The notes under the pieces: generated by a model
The model's input: only the letters and a program-made list of their open reading frames with translations
Database searches by the model: none
What the model was told of the DNA's origin: nothing
Position numbers and translations under genes: made by a program
Part shown: in pieces, positions 44,256 to 50,476 of the stretch
How the letters are laid out: every line of letters begins with the position of its first letter
How positions within the stretch are numbered: the stretch's first letter is position 1
DNA from: Pelagibius sp.
Lineage (GTDB): Bacteria > Pseudomonadota > Alphaproteobacteria > Kiloniellales > Kiloniellaceae
Assembly: GCA_028280305.1 (NCBI GenBank)
Contig: JANQMC010000057.1
Span: forward strand, 1 to 50,476
Direction of reading: 5' to 3'
DNA: 50,476 bases

Positions 44256-45578
44256 TTAGTTAACGGTCTTTTCGAACTTACGCAGCAGCGTGTTGCCGCG
44301 GTTGACGGCATCGTCGAGGCCTTGCTGCGCGGTCTTGTCGCCGTTCCAGATGGCCTCCAGCTCTTCGTTGATCACGTCGCGGATCTGCACGAAGTTGCCG
44401 AGCCGCAGGCCCTTGGAGTTCTCCGTCGGGGCATTGGTGGTCATCTGCATGATGGCCACGTCGGTGCCCGGGTTCTGGTCGTAGAAACCCTGTTCCTTGG
44501 TCAGCTTGGCCGCCGCATGGGTGATCGGCAGATAGCCGGTGAACTGGTGCCAGTCGGCCTGCACCTCAGCCGAGGAGAGATACGAGAAGAACTTGGCGAC
44601 GCCCTTGTACTCCTCATCCTCGTGGCCGGTCAGCACCCAGAGGGTAGCGCCGCCGATGATGGAGTTCTGCGGCTTGCCGGCATCCGGCCAGTAGGGCAGG
44701 GCGCCCACACCGAATTCGAATGCCGTGGCGTTGGCTTTCACCCCGGCATAGGCCGCCGAGGAGTTCATGTACATACCGCATTCCTGGTTATAGAACTTCG
44801 GCGCGGAATCGGAGCGGCGTCCGCCGTAGTCGAAGATCTTTTCCTGCTGCCAGGAGGCCAGGGTGCCGACATGCTTCACGTGCAGCGGCGAGTTGAAGGC
44901 CAGCTCCGTATCGACCCCGGCAAAGCCGTTGGCCTTGGTGGCGAAGGGCACGTTATGCCAGGCGCTGAAGTTCTCAAGCTGCACCCAGGACTGCCAGCCG
45001 GTGGTGAAGCCGCAGGCATAACCGGCGGCCTGCAGCTTGCGCGCCGCGGCCTCGACTTCAGGCCAGGTCGCCGGTGCCTTGCTGGCATCCAGGCCGGCCT
45101 TCGCGAAGGCATCTTTATTGTAGTACAGCACCGGGGTGGAGCTGTTGAACGGCATGGACAGCATGTTGCCGTCGGTGTCGGTATAATAGCCGGTGACCGA
45201 GGCCAGATAGGCGCTGGGGTCGAAGGGCTCGCCGGCTTCGGCCATCAACTGGTAGACCGGCTTGATGGCGCCCTTGGCACCCATCATGGAGGCGGTGCCG
45301 ACCTCGAAGACCTGAACGATATGGGGCTGCTGCTTGGCGCGGAAGGCGGCAACGGCCGAGGTCATGGTTTCTGTGTAGTTGCCCTTGTAAACCGGCAACA
45401 GCTTGTAGTCGCTCTGGGAGGCGTTGAAGCCCTCGGCGATCTCGTTGACTTTCTCACCCAGCTTGCCGCCCATGGCATGCCACCAGTTGATCTCGGTGGC
45501 GGCCAGGGCCGCGCTCGGCAGGCTGCCGGCAAAGGCGGCGGCGGCAGCCAGGGTTATGGCTTTGCGGTTCAGACGCAT
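44256..45578 (-). CDS. ugpB: sn-Glycerol-3-phosphate-binding periplasmic protein UgpB
   Basis: This 440-residue binding protein has a signal peptide (ITLAAAAAFAGSLPSAALAA, cleavage about residue 26), then the UgpB-type start TEINWWHAMGGKLGEKVNEI. Further blocks are MPFNSSTPVLYYNKDAFAKA and TTGWQSWVQLENFSAWHNVP. It binds glycerol-3-phosphate or glycerophosphocholine-like diesters in the periplasm. GGAAGG lies 7 bases before the ATG at 45578, which decides the start over the longer frame from 45677. A Pho-box-like element lies about 90 bases upstream. Confidence 0.93.
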   Translation of the reverse strand: MRLNRKAITLAAAAAFAGSLPSAALAATEINWWHAMGGKLGEKVNEIAEGFNASQSDYKLLPVYKGNYTETMTSAVAAFRAKQQPHIVQVFEVGTASMMGAKGAIKPVYQLMAEAGEPFDPSAYLASVTGYYTDTDGNMLSMPFNSSTPVLYYNKDAFAKAGLDASKAPATWPEVEAAARKLQAAGYACGFTTGWQSWVQLENFSAWHNVPFATKANGFAGVDTELAFNSPLHVKHVGTLASWQQEKIFDYGGRRSDSAPKFYNQECGMYMNSSAAYAGVKANATAFEFGVGALPYWPDAGKPQNSIIGGATLWVLTGHEDEEYKGVAKFFSYLSSAEVQADWHQFTGYLPITHAAAKLTKEQGFYDQNPGTDVAIMQMTTNAPTENSKGLRLGNFVQIRDVINEELEAIWNGDKTAQQGLDDAVNRGNTLLRKFEKTVN

Positions 45579-45666
45579 GAGGATTCCTTCCCTGTTAAGG
45601 CGACTAAGCTGATTTCGGCTCGGATAGTTCCAATTCGGCGCTGAAGCTAGCCATGAGCCGCGATGC

Positions 45667-45699
45667 TCTTTTGACATCTTTGTTACTGTTTTATGACAG
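45667..45699 (-). promoter_or_regulatory. Pho-box-like element (three 11-bp units) upstream of ugpB
   Basis: On the minus strand three units with 11-base period read CTGTCATAAAA (45689-45699), CAGTAACAAAG (45678-45688) and ATGTCAAAAGA (45667-45677). The first heptamer CTGTCAT is the PhoB consensus and the next two keep five of seven positions. ugp operons are classical Pho-regulon members, so phosphate-starvation control is likely. Confidence 0.7.
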
Positions 45700-45828
45700 A
45701 GCGATTGTGTGCCGATGAAAGAAGCTGAGCAAGATGATTACATCACCCTCCCCCCATTTATGCGCAAGCTTCGGATAGAGAGGGCTGCCGAACCTGGCTA
45801 AAAAGGCAGAAATCACGGTACTTTAAGG

Positions 45829-46725
45829 ATGGGAAAGCGGAAAATGGACATCGAGAGGGCCAAAAAAGCGGTGAAGGCAAAAACGAATGCCGGCGAGCGT
45901 CAGATCGCGCTGGTCCGTGAGGCCTGCGCCATGATCGACGAGAGCGAAGGCGAGCGCATGACCCTGGCGGAGATCGCCGGCGCGCTCGACGTCAGCCCCT
46001 GGCACCTGCAGCGCCTGTTCAAGCGGACCATGGGGGTCAGTCCCCGGGACTATAACGACGCGCGCCGCAGCGCCGCCTTCCGCGAACAGCTGAAGCAGGG
46101 CGAGTCGATCGCCCAGGCGACCTACGGCGCGGGCTACGGCTCCTCCAGCCGTGTTTACGAGCGGGCCGAGCGCCTGCTGGGCATGACCCCGGCCTCCTAC
46201 GCCAAGGGCGGCAAGGGCGCCGAGATTGCTTACGACGTTGTGGCCTCGCCGCTCGGGCGCCTACTGGTCGCCGCCACCGCCAAGGGGCTCTGCTTCCTCA
46301 GCCTCGGCAACGACGACGATGCGCTGATCGCGGAACTGGAACAGGAGTTTCCGAAGGCCGAGAGCATCACCCGCGACCGCCATTCCATTGCCCAGTCGGT
46401 GGCCGTGGTGATCGACTTCCTGGAAGGCAAAACCCCCAATGCCGAGTTGCCCCTGGACGTCCAGGCCACCGCCTTTCAGCGCCGCGTCTGGCAGGAGTTG
46501 ATCGCCATTCCCTGCGGCGAAACCCGCAGCTATTCCGAAATCGCCGAGAGCCTGGGCGTGCCCAAGGGCCAGCGCGCGGTCGGCCGCGCCTGCGCCACCA
46601 ATCCGGTCTCCCTTGTCATTCCCTGTCACCGGGCGCTGCGCGAAAACGGCGAACTGGGCGGCTACCGCTGGGGCCTCGACCGCAAGGCGGTGCTGCTGAC
46701 CAAGGAAGCCGAACGCGCGGAGTAG
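45829..46725 (+). CDS. Ada-type bifunctional AraC regulator / O6-methylguanine-DNA methyltransferase
   Basis: This 298-residue protein has an AraC helix-turn-helix (ALDVSPWHLQRLFKRTMGVS, about residues 47-66) and a C-terminal methyltransferase with the active Cys in VSLVIPCHRALRE (about residue 265). It removes methyl groups from O6-methylguanine in DNA and may activate its own regulon. The N-terminal zinc/methylphosphotriester-accepting domain of E. coli Ada is absent, so the usual activation route is missing. An ATG at 45844 with GGGA 9 bases upstream is an alternative start. Confidence 0.9.
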   Translation: MGKRKMDIERAKKAVKAKTNAGERQIALVREACAMIDESEGERMTLAEIAGALDVSPWHLQRLFKRTMGVSPRDYNDARRSAAFREQLKQGESIAQATYGAGYGSSSRVYERAERLLGMTPASYAKGGKGAEIAYDVVASPLGRLLVAATAKGLCFLSLGNDDDALIAELEQEFPKAESITRDRHSIAQSVAVVIDFLEGKTPNAELPLDVQATAFQRRVWQELIAIPCGETRSYSEIAESLGVPKGQRAVGRACATNPVSLVIPCHRALRENGELGGYRWGLDRKAVLLTKEAERAE

Positions 46726-46755
46726 GCGCGGTTTGTTTGCTTTTTCTCGGCGCCG

Positions 46756-46833
46756 GCCCGCTCCCCTCCCGGCCACCCCCAAACGTATTCCTGGGAGATT
46801 ATCCTACTGGGTGGCCGGGAGGGGGGAGCGGGC
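46756..46833. repeat. Long inverted repeat between convergent genes
   Basis: Left arm 46756-46778 and right arm 46809-46833 are complementary over 23 bases except for two extra G in the right arm; 16 bases next to the loop pair perfectly. The 30-base loop is less GC-rich. No T-run follows on either strand, so it is not a standard intrinsic terminator, though it may still stop or stabilise the two convergent transcripts. Confidence 0.85.
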
Positions 46834-46862
46834 TGGAACCGCTTCGACGCAAGTCGAAAGAG

Positions 46863-47102
46863 CTACAGGTAGCGCCCGCGCTCCATGATCTCCAGGCAGT
46901 ACTGCTTATAGGTCATGCCCAGTTCGCGGGCCCGCTTGGCACGGCTGCGCACCACCTCCACCGGCGGAGACTTCCAGGCCGCCTTCTGCGCCCGCTTCCA
47001 GGCGTAGAGATGCCAGGCGGACTGCACCAGCGGCGGCCCGGCGTTGTGGCCGATGCCGATTTCCTCAAGCCGCAGGCTGTTGCGTCGGTGCAGGCTGTCC
47101 AT
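46863..47102 (-). CDS. Conserved small alphaproteobacterial protein
   Basis: This protein of 79 residues is basic, with the family-like start IGIGHNAGPPL and end LGMTYKQYCLEIMERGRYL. A Trp/Lys-rich middle (WHLYAWKRAQKAAWK) links them. I recognise the pattern as a small conserved alphaproteobacterial family without assigned function. AGG 8 bases before the ATG at 47102 favours it over the ATG at 47108. Confidence 0.7.
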   Translation of the reverse strand: MDSLHRRNSLRLEEIGIGHNAGPPLVQSAWHLYAWKRAQKAAWKSPPVEVVRSRAKRARELGMTYKQYCLEIMERGRYL

Positions 47103-47201
47103 GCCCATAACCTACTGAGAAGCCTCGCCGATCCGCAACCGTCTGAAGTCGGCCGGGGTCCGGGCCTTGCCGGAATCCGGTGGGCCGGGCTATAGAGATT
47201 C

Positions 47202-47939
47202 ATGGCTTTGCGCAGCACCGCCCCCCGCAACATCCACCTTCAGGCCCTGCAACCCGGCAGCCTCGAGGTTGCCGAGCGGGAGGTACCGGTCGAACTGCAG
47301 CGCCATCCGCGGGCCCGGCGCATCAGCCTCAGAATCAGCAAAACCGGCGACGGCATCGTCATGGTGCTGCCCAAGCGCGCCGCGATCCGCGAGGCCATGG
47401 ACTTCGCCGAACGCAACAGCGGATGGATATTGAAACACCTGGAAGACCAGCCGGCGCGCATCGCCTTTGCGCCCGGGGCGATCATCCCCCTGTTCGGGGT
47501 CGATCATGTGGTGGAACACGATGCCGCCGCCAAACGGGGCGTCTGGCGCGGCGAGGGGCGGATCCTCGTCTCCGGCCAGGTCGAACACCTGCCGCGGCGG
47601 CTCGGCGATTTCCTGAAGCGCGAAGCGCGCAGGGAGATTAGCGCCCGTGCCCGCGAAAAGGCCGCGCGGATCGACCGCCGTATCGGCCGCATCAGCCTGC
47701 GCGACACCCGCAGCCGCTGGGGCAGCTGTTCCAGCAGGGGCGACATGAACTTTTCCTGGCGCCTCGTCCTGACACCGGACTACGTGCTCGACTACGTCGT
47801 CGCCCACGAGGTGGCGCATTTGGTGGAACTGAACCATTCGCAACGTTTCTGGCGCCTCACCGACAGCCTGACGCCGGAAATGGAGCGCGCCAAAGCCTGG
47901 CTCAGCCGCGAGGGCGGCAGGGTCCACCGCTACGGCTAA
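47202..47939 (+). CDS. YgjP-like zinc metallopeptidase (DUF45/M48 family)
   Basis: This 245-residue protein has the zinc-binding helix VVAHEVAHLVELNHSQRFW (HExxH, about residues 203-207, third ligand His after 7 residues) and the preceding WGSCSSRGDMNFSWRLVLTP, which together define the YgjP/DUF45 family. No signal peptide is seen, so it is probably cytoplasmic. Substrates of the family are not established. Confidence 0.88.
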   Translation: MALRSTAPRNIHLQALQPGSLEVAEREVPVELQRHPRARRISLRISKTGDGIVMVLPKRAAIREAMDFAERNSGWILKHLEDQPARIAFAPGAIIPLFGVDHVVEHDAAAKRGVWRGEGRILVSGQVEHLPRRLGDFLKREARREISARAREKAARIDRRIGRISLRDTRSRWGSCSSRGDMNFSWRLVLTPDYVLDYVVAHEVAHLVELNHSQRFWRLTDSLTPEMERAKAWLSREGGRVHRYG

Positions 47940-47942
47940 ATG

Positions 47943-48058
47943 CTTCGAGACGCCGGCCCGATCTGTGTTTTTGGGGCCGGCTCCTCAGCATGAGGCGGGC
48001 GGCAGAGTATCCTCATCCTGAGGTGCGGCGCGGAACGAAGCCTCGAAGGATGCGCGGC
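47943..48058. repeat. Palindromic intergenic repeat element of alphaproteobacterial type
   Basis: The outer ends TTCGAG/CTCGAA face each other. Inside are three perfect hairpins: GCCGGCCC/GGGCCGGC (47952-47959 with 47974-47981), CCTCA-GCA-TGAGG (47983-47995) and CCTCATCCTGAGG (48011-48023). This layout, ending in GCCTCGAAGGATG, is familiar from repeated palindromic elements dispersed through rhizobial and related genomes. It lies between two convergent genes. Confidence 0.75.
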
Positions 48059-48087
48059 CGCACAACAGTGGCTATACCCAGACTCTC

Positions 48088-48510
48088 TCAACCCGCCACC
48101 TTCTCCACCGAAGGCACCCAGACATAGCCGTCGGGATCGACGAGAAAGGCTTCACGCAGGCCGTGCGGCTTGTCCGCCGGGGCCTGCAGGACATGATGGC
48201 CGGCGGCGTCGGCCCGGGCGGCGGCGGCATCGGGGTCGATGCCGTAGAGGCGCAGTTCCAGGCCGGCGCCACGAATTGCCCCGTCGCCGGTGAGGGCAAG
48301 CAACGGATTGGCGTGATAGCTGGCGTCGGAATGCAGCATCCATTCCTGGCCCTGGTGGCGGCAGACGGCGAAGTCCCGGTCGGCGTAGACCTTCTCGACC
48401 AGCAGAACCTCAGACAGGAAGGTCAGGCTGCGCCCGACATCGCGCACCAGCATGTTGACGCCGAACCCCCTCAGGGAGCGGCCATAGGCATCCGCCGAAG
48501 GAAAATCCAT
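48088..48510 (-). CDS. VOC/glyoxalase-fold protein
   Basis: This protein of 140 residues has one vicinal-oxygen-chelate domain made of two beta-alpha-beta-beta-beta halves: FGVNMLVRDVGRSLTFLSEV, then GAGLELRLYGIDPDAAAARA, and the end REAFLVDPDGYVWVPSVEK. The usual metal-binding Glu/His positions are only partly present, so the function may be binding rather than catalysis. GGAGG 5 bases before the ATG at 48510 is preferred; an ATG at 48555 would add 15 residues. Confidence 0.8.
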   Translation of the reverse strand: MDFPSADAYGRSLRGFGVNMLVRDVGRSLTFLSEVLLVEKVYADRDFAVCRHQGQEWMLHSDASYHANPLLALTGDGAIRGAGLELRLYGIDPDAAAARADAAGHHVLQAPADKPHGLREAFLVDPDGYVWVPSVEKVAG

Positions 48511-48661
48511 CCCATCCTCCGCTTCTGGCCGCCCATCCGATTCCTCTGGCGCCATGGCGAAACCCCTTGTGTTCTGTTGCCCGGCGACGACTATAGGGCG
48601 GCCGCCCGCCGGGCCCTAAGGCCACTTGCCCAAATCGCCAGAGTCCAAAGAGAGAGTCCAG

Positions 48662-49879
48662 ATGGGAGCCCAATCGGCCCGAGCCGACAGCTTGAGCGTC
48701 GCCGTCCTGCTGACGGGACTGATCGCCATGGGCGCGATCTCCACCGACCTCTACCTGCCCTCGCTGCCCGCCATCGGCGCGGCCTTCGGCGTCGCCGCGG
48801 CGGAAGTGCAGCTTACCCTTTCGGTTTTTCTGGTCGGTTTCGCCTGCAGCCAGTTGATCTGCGGTCCCTTATCAGACCGCTTCGGACGCCGCCCGGTCAT
48901 TCTCGGCGGGATCGCGCTCTATCTCGCCGCGACCCTGCTCTGCATCGCAGCGCCGAGCATCGAAGTCTTGATCACCGCGCGCTTTCTGCAGGCCCTGGGG
49001 GCCTGTGTCGGCCCGGTGCTGGGGCGGGCGGTGGTGCGCGACGTCTATGGCCGCGAGGGGGCGGCCCAGGTGCTGTCCTATATGGGCATGGCGATGGCGC
49101 TGGCCCCCGCTCTCGGCCCCATCATCGGCGGCTATCTGCAGGTCTGGTTCGGCTGGCAGGCGAATTTCGGGGTGCTGGCGGCCTTCGCCCTGGCTCTCTT
49201 CGTGGCGATCCTCGCCGTGCTGCCGGAAACCAACCGCTGGCCCGACCCGTCAGCGACCCGGCCCGCGCGTCTGGCCACCACTTATCTATCGCTGCTGCGC
49301 GAGCGCAGCTACATCGGCTATGTGATGATCGTCGGCTTCAGCTACGCCGGGATCTTTTCCTTCATCTCCGGTTCTTCCTTCGTGCTGATCGGCCTGCTCG
49401 GCCTGACTCCCGACCTCTACGGCTATTGCTTCGCCGCCATCGTGGTCGGCTACATGATCGGCACTTTCGGTTCCGGGCGCCTGACCAGGCGCCTGGGGCT
49501 GGAGCGGATGATCAGCCTGGGCGGCGCGGTCCAATGCTTCGGCGGCCTCCTGGGCGTGGTGCTCTACGGCGCCGGCTTTTTCTCCGTGATCTCCATCGTC
49601 GGGCCCGTGGCGCTGTTCATGATCGGCGCCGGTCTGGTGCTGCCCAATGCACAGGCCGGGGCGCTCGGCCCCTTTCCGAAGAACGCTGGTTCCGCCTCGG
49701 CGCTTCTGGGCTTCTGTCAGATGGGCTTTGCCGCTCTGGTCGGCATCGCCGTCGGTCACGGCAGCGGCACCTCGGCCCTGCCGATGATGGCGGCTATCGC
49801 CCTGGTGGCCTTGGGCGCGCTGATGTCCTACCGGCTGGTGGTGCGCCGGGCCAAGCCTCTTGCCCAGGAGGCTGACTAA
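48662..49879 (+). CDS. Bcr/CflA family multidrug efflux transporter (MFS)
   Basis: This 405-residue major facilitator has 12 hydrophobic segments. It begins with the Bcr/CflA pattern LIAMGAISTDLYLPSLPAIG (about residues 18-37), and motif A reads GPLSDRFGRRPVILGGIALY (about residues 66-85). It probably exports drugs such as bicyclomycin or sulfonamide-like compounds by proton antiport. The ATG at 48662 is chosen; a TTG at 48626 is unlikely. It converges on the PBP gene with 2 bases between the stops. Confidence 0.92.
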   Translation: MGAQSARADSLSVAVLLTGLIAMGAISTDLYLPSLPAIGAAFGVAAAEVQLTLSVFLVGFACSQLICGPLSDRFGRRPVILGGIALYLAATLLCIAAPSIEVLITARFLQALGACVGPVLGRAVVRDVYGREGAAQVLSYMGMAMALAPALGPIIGGYLQVWFGWQANFGVLAAFALALFVAILAVLPETNRWPDPSATRPARLATTYLSLLRERSYIGYVMIVGFSYAGIFSFISGSSFVLIGLLGLTPDLYGYCFAAIVVGYMIGTFGSGRLTRRLGLERMISLGGAVQCFGGLLGVVLYGAGFFSVISIVGPVALFMIGAGLVLPNAQAGALGPFPKNAGSASALLGFCQMGFAALVGIAVGHGSGTSALPMMAAIALVALGALMSYRLVVRRAKPLAQEAD

Positions 49880-49881
49880 AT

Positions 49882-50476
49882 CTAGTCGCGCTGGCTCTCG
49901 CGCTTCCAGAACGGCTTGTCGTCCTGATCGGCCTGCCGCCCGGCCGGGGCCGAGGGGCGTTGTGCCGTCGCCGGCTCATCGCCGGTCAGCCCCTTGAGGA
50001 TACGGCCGATGAAACCGCCGATGCTGTCATCGCCGCTCTGGGCGACCAGTTCGCCGCCACCGGGCAGCGGCCGTGCCGGCGCGCCTTCCAGCGCTCGGGT
50101 CATGGTGCGGCCCCAGAGCTGCGCCGGCAGGCTGCCGCCGGTGACCTTGTCCATCGGCGCGCCGTCGTCGTTACCGAACCAGACCCCGGTGACCAACTCG
50201 GCGGTGTAGCCGATGAACCAGGCATCCCGGAAATCCTGACTGGTTCCGGTCTTGCCGGCGGCGGCGCGGCCCGGCTGCGCCGCCTTGCCGGTGCCCCAGA
50301 CCACGGTGGCCGACATCATGTTGGCCATCTTGGCAAGGTTGCCCGCCGCGACCACGGTTTCCCCCGGCGGCGGATCGCGGCGGAACAGCAGCTTGCCGCG
50401 GCCGTCGCGGATCTCGGTGATGCCGTAGGGCCCGACGAGGCGGCCCTGGTTGGCGAAAACCGCGTAGGCGCCGGTC
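49882..50476 (-). CDS. PBP1A-type penicillin-binding protein (C-terminal part)
   Basis: The frame runs off the right window edge, so only about 197 C-terminal residues are seen. They include the transpeptidase KTGTS motif (AGKTGTSQDFRDAWFIGYTA), then VTGVWFGNDDGAPM and LPAQLWGRTM, as in class A bifunctional penicillin-binding proteins of alphaproteobacteria. A Pro/Ala-rich polar tail ends it. The enzyme polymerises and cross-links peptidoglycan in the periplasm. The catalytic Ser and the glycosyltransferase domain are outside the window. Confidence 0.9.
   Translation of the reverse strand, partial: TGAYAVFANQGRLVGPYGITEIRDGRGKLLFRRDPPPGETVVAAGNLAKMANMMSATVVWGTGKAAQPGRAAAGKTGTSQDFRDAWFIGYTAELVTGVWFGNDDGAPMDKVTGGSLPAQLWGRTMTRALEGAPARPLPGGGELVAQSGDDSIGGFIGRILKGLTGDEPATAQRPSAPAGRQADQDDKPFWKRESQRD

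Overview
The window is GC-rich, densely coded chromosomal DNA, most likely from a non-phototrophic alphaproteobacterium of the Rhodospirillales/Kiloniellales type. Pointers to this are the RegB/RegA redox two-component pair, an MmcB-type DNA repair nuclease, a DUF1127 small protein beside a LysR regulator, a DUF2336 protein, HldE, CobT/CobS, and a palindromic intergenic repeat of the kind that recurs in alphaproteobacterial genomes. No tRNA, rRNA, CRISPR array, prophage or insertion sequence was seen.

Region 1 (1-9819) is one plus-strand operon. It encodes an ABC importer (binding protein cut by the window edge, two permeases, two different ATPases), followed by an FGGY kinase, a D-2-hydroxyacid dehydrogenase, a GlpD-family flavin dehydrogenase and a class II aldolase. 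It reads as uptake of a polyol or sugar, phosphorylation, oxidation and aldol cleavage; the substrate is not known. The two ATPases carry complementary departures from the consensus catalytic motifs. A LysR regulator and a DUF1127 protein follow.

Region 2 (11033-17687) holds a tandem pair of unrecognised ~355-residue paralogues, an AT-rich promoter region, a GH13 alpha-glucosidase overlapping a MalK-type ATPase (no permeases beside them), and a hypothetical helical protein.

Region 3 (17942-22224) is an ECF sigma factor/anti-sigma pair upstream of a Tat-exported molybdopterin sulfite dehydrogenase and its small cytochrome c, with a candidate ECF promoter in front of the dehydrogenase. A DUF2336 protein diverges from it.

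Region 4 (22614-27994) has a phosphate flavour: DUF4956 membrane protein, VTC-type polyphosphate polymerase and a secreted histidine acid phosphatase with altered catalytic residues. Convergent to these is a PhnD-like periplasmic binding protein with a sensor histidine kinase but no transporter.

Region 5 (28182-41290) carries YciB, a small membrane protein, MmcB, HldE, two tandem degenerate EAL-domain proteins, RegB/RegA, cobT facing cobS and a cobC-like phosphatase, a SYLF-domain protein with a clear terminator, and an SCO copper chaperone.

Region 6 (41328-45578) is a ugpBAEC-type glycerol-3-phosphate importer with a three-unit Pho-box-like element upstream. The window ends with an Ada-type methyltransferase, a small conserved protein, a YgjP-like metallopeptidase, a VOC protein, a Bcr/CflA efflux pump and the C-terminus of a PBP1A-type penicillin-binding protein.

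A recurring feature is short tandem duplications (10-18 bp period) in gene ends and spacers. Several include the stop codon of the upstream gene.
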